From the NCBI RefSeq assembly GCF_000423785.1, contig NZ_AUIQ01000001.1:1-64000 (forward strand): DNA of 64,000 nt. Direction: 5' to 3'. This stretch comes from Tetragenococcus muriaticus DSM 15685. Lineage in GTDB: Bacteria; Bacillota; Bacilli; Lactobacillales; Enterococcaceae. Below are positions 36,371-46,125 of this stretch, piece by piece (the stretch's first letter is position 1; every line of letters begins with the position of its first letter). The notes below the pieces were generated by a model. That model saw only the letters and a program-made list of their open reading frames with translations. It did no database searches and was not told where the DNA came from. The position numbers and the translations under genes were made by a program.

Positions 36371-36682
36371 TTGGATAAAGAAGAAACATTTACTATGCAA
36401 AAAAGGCGTGGCCTCATCGTATGGGTGTATAGTTTAAAACAATTAAAAAATTTACGACGCTATGGTTTTGTCCATTATGTTTCACAAAAAATGAAATATA
36501 TCGTTTTGTATGTGAACGAAGAAGATACCCAAAAAAGTATTGAGAAATTAAATCGTCTTCACTTTGTACGCAGTGTTGATATTTCTCATCGTCCTGATAT
36601 TGATATGAATTTTGCAGAAAAAATTGGTACAAATGCTGCTTTTCAGGTGCGAGAAAATATAGACGACAATCCTAATAAATAA
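36371..36682 (+). CDS. ylbG: YlbG/UPF0298 (DUF2129) family protein
   Basis: A small cytosolic protein of 103 residues from the DUF2129 family. The function is not established, though in Bacillus it lies next to ylbF and rsmD. Family landmarks: KRRGLIVWVYSLKQLKNLRRYGFVHY and SQKMKYIVLYVNEED, then KLNRLHFVRSVDISHRPDI. TTG 36371 with AAAGGGA is the most plausible start; ATG 36395 would give the shorter family-typical start MQKRRG. Neighbour order to rsmD and coaD is as in Bacillus. Confidence 0.88.
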   Translation: MDKEETFTMQKRRGLIVWVYSLKQLKNLRRYGFVHYVSQKMKYIVLYVNEEDTQKSIEKLNRLHFVRSVDISHRPDIDMNFAEKIGTNAAFQVRENIDDNPNK

Positions 36683-36718
36683 AAGAAATAAGCTAGAGAA
36701 AATCGATCTTTTTTGAGA

Positions 36719-36773
36719 AGTTAGGACATGGCTATGCAGAGGTGTGTCCTGAGTGTACTCTCAGGGCGTAACT
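36719..36773 (+). ncRNA. ylbH-leader-like structured RNA upstream of rsmD
   Basis: AGTTA (36719-36723) with TAACT (36769-36773) closes a three-way junction. One arm is GGACA/TGTCC (36724-36728 with 36745-36749), the other TGAG/CTCA (36750-36753 with 36760-36763). A conserved RNA called the ylbH leader is known upstream of ylbH (rsmD) in Bacillus and relatives; position and compact junction match, though I could not align it with the published consensus. No terminator follows in the 36774-36895 stretch, so the regulatory outcome is unclear. Confidence 0.6.
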
Positions 36774-36895
36774 CTATTAGATTTATGTTCTGAAGTTAGT
36801 TAGTTTTAGGGAAAATTTTTTGAAAATACATTCTAAACTCATATAAGTTAAAGACATGTGGATATTAACATTTTGTGTAAATGATGGAAGGAAGT

Positions 36896-38986
<2,091 letters not shown>

Positions 38987-39026
38987 AAGCAGTGAAGTTT
39001 AATAGGAGTTATCAAAAAGCTCCTTC

Positions 39027-39050
39027 AAAAAAGCTTTTCTGCTTTTTTAT
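39027..39050 (+). terminator. Terminator after the SepM-like gene
   Basis: AAAAAAGC and GCTTTTTT form an AU-rich 8-bp stem that ends in its own T-run. It is weak by GC content. Confidence 0.6.
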
Positions 39051-39097
39051 TCAACTAAAAATTATGCTATACTGGTTGCCAAGGAAGGTGAAATAGT

Positions 39098-39481
39098 GTG
39101 GAGATTAGAAGACAACAACCGTTGGTAGAAGCTTATCATTTTGATCAACGCAAAGAAGATGAGCAAGAACTTGAAACAAGAATACATATAGGCTTTACTC
39201 CGTTAAAAGCTCCCAGTGAGGATTACCCCAAAGAAAATAGCATTATTGGCTCACGTTTACGTTATGAAATTGTTTTTACTCAATTTATTATTCGCGGGGC
39301 AATGGGGCAGATTAACCATATTGTGAATCGAGATATTCAAAGTCAAGAAGACTTAACTAAAGAAGAAATGGATGAATTAATGGCTCCTTTGTTTGATATT
39401 TTACAACGTTTAACTTATGAAGTTACTGAAATTATAACAGATAAACCAGGTGTTAATTTAGACTTTGAACGTCGAGAGTAG
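39098..39481 (+). CDS. DUF1149 family protein
   Basis: A 127-residue acidic cytosolic protein of the DUF1149 family in lactic acid bacteria, a SecB-like fold by reported structures; function is not established. MEIRRQQPLVEAYHFDQR, NSIIGSRLRYEIVFTQFIIRGAMGQINHI and LTYEVTEIITDKPGVNLDF are typical. It starts with GTG 39098 behind AAGGTGA. It overlaps no gene but lies 13 bases before the VOC-family gene, probably in one transcript. Confidence 0.85.
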   Translation: MEIRRQQPLVEAYHFDQRKEDEQELETRIHIGFTPLKAPSEDYPKENSIIGSRLRYEIVFTQFIIRGAMGQINHIVNRDIQSQEDLTKEEMDELMAPLFDILQRLTYEVTEIITDKPGVNLDFERRE

Positions 39482-39494
39482 AAAAGAGGAAAAA

Positions 39495-39866
39495 ATGTTT
39501 TCAAATAAAGTACAAATTAGTCTTTTTGTAGATGATGTCCAAAAAGAAGTAGATTTTTGGCAGAAATTAGATTTTATAGTGTTTGACAAACAAGAAACAG
39601 ATGGCTCTTTAGTAGTAGAAATTGCCCCTAGTCAAAATGCAGACATGCATTTTGTTATTTATGATCGGAATTTCGTAGAAAAACAATCGCCAGAGGTAGC
39701 AACTAACCCTCCACAGATCATGTTTTTCAGTGAAGATATCACTCAGCTATATAAAACAATGCAAACCTTACCGATTGAATTGGGTGAATTAATTCAATTA
39801 GAAGAGACTTTAGTATTTAATTTTGTAGATCCTGATGGGAATTATTTTGCTGTAACTGAAGCTTAA
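39495..39866 (+). CDS. VOC (glyoxalase/dioxygenase fold) family protein
   Basis: A 123-residue protein with one pair of beta-alpha-beta-beta-beta modules: KVQISLFVDDVQKEVDFWQKLDF, then PQIMFFSEDITQLYKTMQ and the ending FVDPDGNYFAVTEA, which is the hallmark of the vicinal oxygen chelate superfamily. Substrate and metal use cannot be told. The open frame starts at 39465 inside the DUF1149 gene, but AGAGGA places the start at ATG 39495. Confidence 0.82.
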   Translation: MFSNKVQISLFVDDVQKEVDFWQKLDFIVFDKQETDGSLVVEIAPSQNADMHFVIYDRNFVEKQSPEVATNPPQIMFFSEDITQLYKTMQTLPIELGELIQLEETLVFNFVDPDGNYFAVTEA

Positions 39867-39887
39867 AAAGAAGAAGGAGGCCTCTTC

Positions 39888-40622
39888 TTGAAAACCTTTA
39901 TTTACGCTATTAGTGATATTCATGGAGAATTAGGATTATTTAAAAAACTTTTAAAAGATTTTGATTCGGAAAACCACCAACTCGTTTTGATTGGCGATTT
40001 AAATGATCGCGGTAAAAAAAGCAAAGAGTGCTTTTTATTAGGAAAAAAATTAGTTGAAGAACATCATGCTGTGTATTTGCGTGGAAATCATGAAGAGTAT
40101 TTTTTACAATTTTTAAATTCTCCTGAAGAATGGTATCAAGCTTACGTACAAAATGGTGGCAAAGAAACCATGGAAAGTCTGCTTTTTCAGGGGTGTTGTG
40201 AAGAATTCTCGCCTACTGAAATTGCGATGACTATTCGTTCCTATTATTCATCATTAATTCAATTTCTTGTAGAACGCCCTTTGTATTTTGAATGGAAAGA
40301 CTATCTTTTTGTTCACGCTGGAGTAGATTTGTCAAAAAGTGATTGGAAACAGACGAACCCCTCTGACTTTCTTTGGATTAGAGAACCCTTTCACCGTGGG
40401 AATAATCATACAGGAAAAACGATCGTCTTTGGTCATACGATAACACCTTTATTGTATGGGGATATGCAAACAACAAAGCTATGGTTTTCCGATCAAAAAA
40501 TTGGTATCGATGGTGGCGCTGTGTTTGGCGGTTCGGTTCATGGAGTCATTTTTGATTCAAATGGTATAGTACAAGATATTGAGTATCCGAACTTGACAGA
40601 GGGTTGGCAACCCGATTTTTAA
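39888..40622 (+). CDS. PrpA-like metallophosphoesterase (serine/threonine phosphatase family)
   Basis: Calcineurin-like phosphoesterase, 244 residues. All metal motifs are present: YAISDIHGELGLF (DxH), IGDLNDRGKKS (GDxxDRG), LRGNHEEYF (GNHE), FVHAGVD and VFGHT. Length and the DIHG/GDxxDRG/RGNHE pattern match bacterial diadenosine tetraphosphatase or protein phosphatase relatives; the substrate is not known. TTG 39888 stands 7 bases after AAGGAGG. Same transcript as the two preceding small genes, ended by a strong hairpin. Confidence 0.87.
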   Translation: MKTFIYAISDIHGELGLFKKLLKDFDSENHQLVLIGDLNDRGKKSKECFLLGKKLVEEHHAVYLRGNHEEYFLQFLNSPEEWYQAYVQNGGKETMESLLFQGCCEEFSPTEIAMTIRSYYSSLIQFLVERPLYFEWKDYLFVHAGVDLSKSDWKQTNPSDFLWIREPFHRGNNHTGKTIVFGHTITPLLYGDMQTTKLWFSDQKIGIDGGAVFGGSVHGVIFDSNGIVQDIEYPNLTEGWQPDF

Positions 40623-40625
40623 GCT

Positions 40626-40663
40626 AAAACGTGGGTTTCTTAAATGAAATCCACGTTTTTTAT
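40626..40663 (+). terminator. Terminator after the phosphatase gene
   Basis: AAAACGTGG pairs with CCACGTTTT and a short inner TTC/GAA stem is present; a T-run follows. Confidence 0.88.
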
Positions 40664-40702
40664 GTTATACTTAAAGGCATGTGAAATGAAAGGTGTATCA
40701 AA

Positions 40703-42880
40703 ATGACGCAAGAATTAGAAAAAGAGTTATTTTCTTTATTACAACAAGAATTACCACAATACCAACCTAGACAGTTACAAGCTGTATTAAACTTATTATC
40801 AGATAGTAACACTGTCCCGTTTATTGCACGATATCGTAAAGAAGCAACCGGTGGTCTGGATGAAGTTCAAATCAGAGAAATTGAAGAACGTCATCATTAT
40901 CTAGAAAATTTAGAAAAAAGAAAAGAAGAAGTCCTTCGTTTAATCAATGAACAAGGAAAGTTAACTTCTGATTTAAAAAATAGCATTGTCAGAGCTAATA
41001 AGGTGCAACAAGTCGAAGATCTTTACCGTCCTTATAAGCAAAAGCGAAGGACAAAAGCGACCATTGCCAAAGAAAATGGTTTAGCGCCCTTAAGTCAATG
41101 GCTGTTGAGTTTCCCACAGCAAGACATCGAAAAAAAAGCTGAAACTTTTATTAATGATAATGTTTCTACAATAGAAGATGTTCTTTCTGGAGCTCACGAA
41201 ATTATGGCAGAACAATTTGGAGATACAGCCAAATTTCGCAGCTGGGTTCGCGAAGAAATTTTTGAGAATGGCTTATTTGAAAGTCAGGTTAAAGACGCAG
41301 AAAAAGATGAAAAAAGCGTTTATGAGATGTACTATTCTTTTTCAGAACCTATCAAAAAAATCGTTTCACATCGGATTCTGGCTTGTAACCGTGGAGAAAA
41401 AGAAGGGATATTAACTATTTCTATTGAAAACGATGAAACAAAAGTCTTTGCTTATTTAAATCATCAATTGATAAAAGATGGAAACTCACCAGCTGTTCCT
41501 TTAATAGTAGCTGCTTACCAAGATGCTTATAAACGGTTCATAGGACCTGCGGTAAAACGAGAAATTCGTAATGAACTAACGCAAAAAGCGGATGAACAAG
41601 CCATTGCAATTTTCGGGGAAAACTTACGTAATTTGCTATTACAATCTCCTTTAAAAGGAAAAACCGTGATGGGATTTGATCCTGCTTATCGTACAGGTTG
41701 TAAATTAGCCATTTGTGATGCTACCGGAAAAGTACTAGCTATTGAGGTTATTTATCCTCATAAGCCAGCTTCTGAAGAAAAACGGAAAGCTGCAGATAAT
41801 CAGTTTTGTCACCTTGTGGAAAAGTATCAAATTGATATGATTGCAATAGGCAATGGAACAGCTAGTCGTGAATCGGAACAATTTGTTGCTCGAAATCTTC
41901 AATCTGTTACACACGATGTTTTTTATGCTATAGTCAATGAGGCAGGGGCTTCGGTTTATTCAGCCAGTGAAATTGCTCGGGAAGAATTCCCTAATTTACA
42001 AGTTGAAGAACGTAGTGCAATTAGTATTGGCCGGCGACTCCAAGACCCGCTAGCTGAATTGGTAAAAATTGATCCCAAAGCTGTCGGTGTCGGTCAATAT
42101 CAACATGATGTTTCACAAAAAAGACTGAATGAACAATTAAATTTTGTAGTAGAGACAGTTGTAAACCAAGTAGGGATTGATGTGAACACGGCAAGTCCTC
42201 AACTTTTGCAACATGTCGCTGGCTTAAATAAAACCACTGCTGGAAATATTGTTAGCTATCGAGAAGAAAACGGGGCATTTACTAAACGAACACAACTAAA
42301 AAAGGTTTCGCGTCTAGGACCTAAAGCTTATGAACAAGCGATTGGATTTTTACGAATTCCGAAAGCTCAAAATATTCTAGACAATACAGCTATACATCCA
42401 GAAAGCTACCCAGTAGCCAAAGAATTATTAAAAATCGTTCAGCTAGATTTGTCAGAAGTTGGAACCTCTCGTGCTCAAGAAAACCTAGAAAGTTTTTCTT
42501 TTTCCTTTCTTTCTGAACAATTGAATATTGGTTTCGAAACGTTAAAAGATATTATTAATGCTTTGATTCAACCTGGTCGAGATATGAGGGATAGCATGTC
42601 TGGTCCTCTGTTAAGAAAAGATGTTTTATCTATGGAAGATTTGCAAGCAGGCATGGAAATTAAAGGAACAGTGCGTAATGTTCTTGACTTTGGCGCTTTT
42701 GTAGATATTGGTGTTAAGCAAGATGGTTTGGTTCATATCTCCAAGTTAAGCCCAAAGTTTGTAAAAAAACCGAATGATATTGTTTCTGTGGGTGAAATTG
42801 TGACTGTTTGGATAGAACAAGTTGATTTACAAAAGGGGCGAATTAGTTTAACGATGATTGATCCAGGTGAATCGAAATGA
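40703..42880 (+). CDS. tex: Tex family RNA-binding transcription accessory protein
   Basis: Cytosolic nucleic-acid-binding protein affecting transcription, 725 residues. The helical N-terminal part (FIARYRKEATGGLDEVQIREIEER) is followed by the YqgF/RNase-H-like core (MGFDPAYRTGCKLAI, NEAGASVYSASEIAREEFP), helix-hairpin-helix DNA-binding motifs (QHVAGLNKTTAGNIVSYREENG) and a C-terminal S1 RNA-binding domain (GTVRNVLDFGAFVDIGVKQ). ATG 40703 follows AAGGTG. The next gene overlaps its stop by four bases. Full length for the family. Confidence 0.94.
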   Translation: MTQELEKELFSLLQQELPQYQPRQLQAVLNLLSDSNTVPFIARYRKEATGGLDEVQIREIEERHHYLENLEKRKEEVLRLINEQGKLTSDLKNSIVRANKVQQVEDLYRPYKQKRRTKATIAKENGLAPLSQWLLSFPQQDIEKKAETFINDNVSTIEDVLSGAHEIMAEQFGDTAKFRSWVREEIFENGLFESQVKDAEKDEKSVYEMYYSFSEPIKKIVSHRILACNRGEKEGILTISIENDETKVFAYLNHQLIKDGNSPAVPLIVAAYQDAYKRFIGPAVKREIRNELTQKADEQAIAIFGENLRNLLLQSPLKGKTVMGFDPAYRTGCKLAICDATGKVLAIEVIYPHKPASEEKRKAADNQFCHLVEKYQIDMIAIGNGTASRESEQFVARNLQSVTHDVFYAIVNEAGASVYSASEIAREEFPNLQVEERSAISIGRRLQDPLAELVKIDPKAVGVGQYQHDVSQKRLNEQLNFVVETVVNQVGIDVNTASPQLLQHVAGLNKTTAGNIVSYREENGAFTKRTQLKKVSRLGPKAYEQAIGFLRIPKAQNILDNTAIHPESYPVAKELLKIVQLDLSEVGTSRAQENLESFSFSFLSEQLNIGFETLKDIINALIQPGRDMRDSMSGPLLRKDVLSMEDLQAGMEIKGTVRNVLDFGAFVDIGVKQDGLVHISKLSPKFVKKPNDIVSVGEIVTVWIEQVDLQKGRISLTMIDPGESK

Positions 42881-43338
42881 CCGAAGATGAATTACAGTCC
42901 TTAGTAGAAAGTGTTTCATGGCAATTCTTTAAAAAGCCATTTACACATCGAGCATCTTTCAACACTCGCTTACGAACTACTGGTGGCAGATATCATATGA
43001 AAGATCACCATTTAGACTTTAATCCTAAAATGGCTACTCTCAAACGTGAAACTTTTATTGGCGTTATTAAACATGAACTGTGCCATTACCATTTGCATAT
43101 TGAAAATAAGGGGTATCAACATAAAGACGCTGATTTTAAAGAATTGTTGACAAAAACTGGGGGATTACGCTATGCTCCGAATGTTCAAACAAAACGAAAA
43201 TTTCATGTTTATCAATGTCAAAATTGTCAATCCTTAATAACAAGGCAAAAAAAGATGAATACGCACCGTTTTGTTTGTGGTAAGTGTGGAGGCCGTTTGC
43301 ACTATAGACACACCTATCAAAAAAATAAGTCGGAATAA
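42877..43338 (+). CDS. SprT-like zinc metalloprotease family protein
   Basis: A 153-residue SprT-like protein (YdcK type in Bacillus). The zinc-protease motif VIKHELCHYHLH (HExxH, with a Cys beside it) lies near residue 68, and the C-terminal zinc ribbon has CQNCQS...CGKCGG. It is conserved with tex in many Firmicutes, and ATGA overlap with tex implies coupled translation. Eukaryotic SprT proteins cut DNA-protein crosslinks; the bacterial substrate is not known. Confidence 0.9.
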   Translation: MTEDELQSLVESVSWQFFKKPFTHRASFNTRLRTTGGRYHMKDHHLDFNPKMATLKRETFIGVIKHELCHYHLHIENKGYQHKDADFKELLTKTGGLRYAPNVQTKRKFHVYQCQNCQSLITRQKKMNTHRFVCGKCGGRLHYRHTYQKNKSE

Positions 43339-43384
43339 AAATCCTTTGCTATTTTTACAAATTTATTAGATAATGTGTTGCAGT

Positions 43385-43408
43385 TTGATAATAAGTGCTT
43401 ATTATCAA
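43385..43408. promoter_or_regulatory. Palindromic operator candidate upstream of murC
   Basis: TTGATAATAAG (43385-43395) and CTTATTATCAA (43398-43408) are perfect 11-bp arms around two bases. It lies 29 bases before the murC ATG, just downstream of GATAAT (43372-43377), a possible -10 box. There is no T-run, so it is better explained as a repressor site or a 5'-UTR hairpin than as a terminator. Confidence 0.55.
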
Positions 43409-43436
43409 GTTTTCCGAGAAAAGAGGACAAATAATT

Positions 43437-44774
43437 ATGGCAAAACAAGAAGAAAAAACTTATCACTTTGTAGGCATTAAAGGCTCAGGAATGAGCTCTT
43501 TAGCATTAATATTGCATGAACAAGGAAAACCAGTGCAAGGTTCTGATGTTGAAAAATATTTTTTCACTCAAGTTGGTTTAGAAAAAGCGGGCATACCGAT
43601 CTATACTTTTGATGCGGATAATATTACTCAGGGCTTAACTGTTATAGCTGGAAATGCTTTTCCTGATGATCATAAAGAACTAGTTCGAGCTAGAGAAATG
43701 GGCTTAGATGTTATTCGCTATCATGATTTTATTGGACATTTGATCCAACATTTTACAAGTATTGCTGTGACAGGCTCCCATGGGAAAACAAGTACAACAG
43801 GGTTGTTAGCTCACGTGTTAAGTGGCATTATGCCTACTAGTTTTTTGATCGGCGATGGTACGGGGCATGGTCGTCCAGATGCTCAGTTTTTCGCCTTTGA
43901 AGCATGTGAATATCAACGTCATTTTCTAGCCTACCGTCCGGATTATGTTATTATGACAAACATTGATTTTGATCATCCAGATTATTTTAAAAGCATTGAT
44001 GATGTGTTCTCTGCTTTTCAAACTATGGCTAAGCAAGTAAAAAAAGGGATCTTAGCTTTTGGAGATGACCCCTATTTGCAAAAACTGGAAGCAGATGTTC
44101 CTATTTATTATTATGGAGTAAATCAAGAAGACGATATTCGAGCTGAAAATATTACGCGTACGACAACTGGTTCTGCTTTTGATGTATATTTTCATGAGGA
44201 CCTTATTGGTCATTTTGATTTACCAGCTTTTGGCCAACATAATATCAATAATGCTTTAGGTGCTATAGCAACTGCTCATTTAGAAGGTTTTAATATGCAA
44301 GATGTTGCTGAAGAAATGGGATCATTTTCCGGCGTAAAACGTCGGTTTAGTGAAAAGAAAGTTTCTGATATGGTTATTGTTGATGATTATGCGCATCATC
44401 CAGCTGAAATAAAAGCTACTATCGATGGGGCGCGTCAAAAATATCCGGATAAAGAAATTATTGCTGTTTTTCAGCCTCATACTTTCTCTCGAACCATTGC
44501 TTTAATGGATGATTTTGCTGAGGCTCTTAATCTAGCAGATAATGTTTATTTGTGTGATATATTTGGCTCTGCTCGTGAGCAAGATGGCGATGTAAAAATT
44601 GAAGATTTAGGTAATAAAATAACTAAGGGCGGCGAGATAATTCAAGAAGATAATGTTTCTCCTTTATTAGACCACAAAGATGCCGTAATCATTTTTATGG
44701 GTGCTGGAGATGTACAGAAATTTGAACGTAGTTATGAAAACCTATTAAGCAATACGACACGTAGCGTTTTGTAA
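43437..44774 (+). CDS. murC: UDP-N-acetylmuramate--L-alanine ligase
   Basis: First amino-acid ligase of peptidoglycan synthesis: joins L-Ala to UDP-MurNAc with ATP. 445 residues. N-terminal UDP-binding [21 protein letters not shown], central ATP loop [32 protein letters not shown], and C-terminal [15 protein letters not shown] are conserved and distinguish MurC from MurD/E/F. AGAGGA precedes ATG 43437; an open extension to 43395 is rejected because it reads through the palindrome. Monocistronic or leading the MaoC-like gene. Confidence 0.95.
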   Translation: MAKQEEKTYHFVGIKGSGMSSLALILHEQGKPVQGSDVEKYFFTQVGLEKAGIPIYTFDADNITQGLTVIAGNAFPDDHKELVRAREMGLDVIRYHDFIGHLIQHFTSIAVTGSHGKTSTTGLLAHVLSGIMPTSFLIGDGTGHGRPDAQFFAFEACEYQRHFLAYRPDYVIMTNIDFDHPDYFKSIDDVFSAFQTMAKQVKKGILAFGDDPYLQKLEADVPIYYYGVNQEDDIRAENITRTTTGSAFDVYFHEDLIGHFDLPAFGQHNINNALGAIATAHLEGFNMQDVAEEMGSFSGVKRRFSEKKVSDMVIVDDYAHHPAEIKATIDGARQKYPDKEIIAVFQPHTFSRTIALMDDFAEALNLADNVYLCDIFGSAREQDGDVKIEDLGNKITKGGEIIQEDNVSPLLDHKDAVIIFMGAGDVQKFERSYENLLSNTTRSVL

Positions 44775-44836
44775 ATTTGCACATTTTTAAACATTTGATA
44801 CAATAAGAAGAAATCATGAACATGGAGGCTAGTTGA

Positions 44837-45307
44837 TTGGATATAGGAAAGCTGAATAAATTAGGAAAAACAATCAATGAAATTGAAGAAGGTCAGACAA
44901 TGTCTGTAACTGAAGCAATTGAAGATGACCAGATTTTATTGTATTTAGGCTTAACTAACGATGCGAACCCTTTGTATGTCCAGCACGATTACGCACAAAA
45001 AACTGTTTATGAACAACCCATTGTTCCTTCTGTATTATTAATGGGCATAGTTACAAGTACAGTTTCAAAACATTTCCCTGGACCCGGATCACATATTGTT
45101 AATCTTTCAGTAAACTTTGTTGAAGCCGTGTACCATTATGAAATGTTAACTTTTTTATTTGAAGTGATTAAAGTCGATAAACATAAAGAAGATATGACAC
45201 TTTCTGTAGAAGCAGTAAATACAGAGGGAAAACGGGTGTTAGATGCAGTTGTGATAGTTCAACCTCCTATGGTTTATAAAGAAGAAAGTGAGGATAACCA
45301 TGAATAG
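44837..45307 (+). CDS. MaoC-like hot-dog fold protein
   Basis: A 156-residue protein of the MaoC-type dehydratase family. TNDANPLYVQHDYAQKTVYEQPIVPSVLLMGI carries the pattern DxNPxH/Y and the substrate-tunnel residues of R-specific enoyl-CoA hydratases, with a Tyr/Val-rich hot-dog helix and following strands. In Gram-positive cocci such proteins are often encoded near envelope genes; a true dehydratase role is unproven. TTG 44837 with GGAGG. Its last codons overlap the start of the Bax-inhibitor gene. Confidence 0.75.
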   Translation: MDIGKLNKLGKTINEIEEGQTMSVTEAIEDDQILLYLGLTNDANPLYVQHDYAQKTVYEQPIVPSVLLMGIVTSTVSKHFPGPGSHIVNLSVNFVEAVYHYEMLTFLFEVIKVDKHKEDMTLSVEAVNTEGKRVLDAVVIVQPPMVYKEESEDNHE

Positions 45308-45980
45308 TAACCCAGCGATTGAAGCAAAAGGTGTCAACCAATTTTATGCTAAAGTATATAGTATTTTTGCTTTAGGCTTAGGGATTAGTGCAGTTTCTGC
45401 ATATATTGCGATGACAATATTTTTTGAACAAACGATTTCTTTTATAGATCGTTTTCCTTTGGGGCTTACAGGAATATGGCTAGTTGAAATTATTTTGGTC
45501 ATTCTATTAAGCGCTAAAGCTCAGAAAAACCCATCATTAACGATTGCAGGTTTTATCGTTTATTCATTACTAAATGGAGTAGTTTTATCGATCACCTTAT
45601 CTATGTATACGCCAGCATTAGTAGGTAGAGCATTTGCGACAGCAACAGCCACCTTTTTAGCAATGGCTTTATATGGTGCGGTAACAAAACGTGATTTAAG
45701 TGGAATTGGTCGAGCTGCAATTGGTTTGTTGATTGGTGTTATTGTTGCTACACTAATTAATTTCTTTTTACAAAGTTCAGCAGTTAATTACCTCTTGTCT
45801 TATTTAACTGTAGCAATCTTTTTAGGATTGACTGCTTATGATAATCAACAAATTCGCAATTTGTATTTTGCAACAGCCGGACAAGAAAATACAGGTCTTG
45901 CTGCTTTTATGGCCTTGCAGCTTTATCTTGATTTTATTAACTTGTTCTTATCGTTCTTACGTATTTTCTCTAGAAATTAA
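45300..45980 (+). CDS. Bax inhibitor-1/YccA family membrane protein
   Basis: Seven hydrophobic helices over 226 residues with the family features: NQFYAKVYSIFALGLGISAVSAY at the start, AGFIVYSLLNGVVLSITL, RAFATATATFLAMALYGAVTKRDLSGIG, and the final LTAYDNQQIRNLY followed by LAAFMALQLYLDFINLFLSFLRIF. These proteins are pH-sensitive calcium-leak channels in structural studies (BsYetJ); the role in this organism is unknown. GAGGA precedes ATG 45300. Co-transcribed with the MaoC-like gene by overlap. Confidence 0.9.
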   Translation: MNSNPAIEAKGVNQFYAKVYSIFALGLGISAVSAYIAMTIFFEQTISFIDRFPLGLTGIWLVEIILVILLSAKAQKNPSLTIAGFIVYSLLNGVVLSITLSMYTPALVGRAFATATATFLAMALYGAVTKRDLSGIGRAAIGLLIGVIVATLINFFLQSSAVNYLLSYLTVAIFLGLTAYDNQQIRNLYFATAGQENTGLAAFMALQLYLDFINLFLSFLRIFSRN

Positions 45981-46003
45981 TTTATACAATAACAAATAAT
46001 TAT

Positions 46004-46042
46004 AAAAAAGCGTCTCGATAAAGAAATCGGGTCGTTTTTTTG
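46004..46042 (+). terminator. Terminator after the Bax-inhibitor gene
   Basis: An imperfect stem CGTCTCGAT/ATCGGGTCG followed by seven T. Confidence 0.7.
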
Positions 46043-46125
46043 TTTTTTAGAAAGTGAGAAATGATCGCTTTGTTTTTGATACTTTGTTAAAATGAAAACA
46101 TAGAATCTGAATGAGGAGACAAAAA

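Noticed and set aside
43387-43406. Palindrome upstream of murC as a terminator of sprT
   Set aside because: There is no T-run after it and the arms are AT-rich; operator or leader hairpin is more likely.
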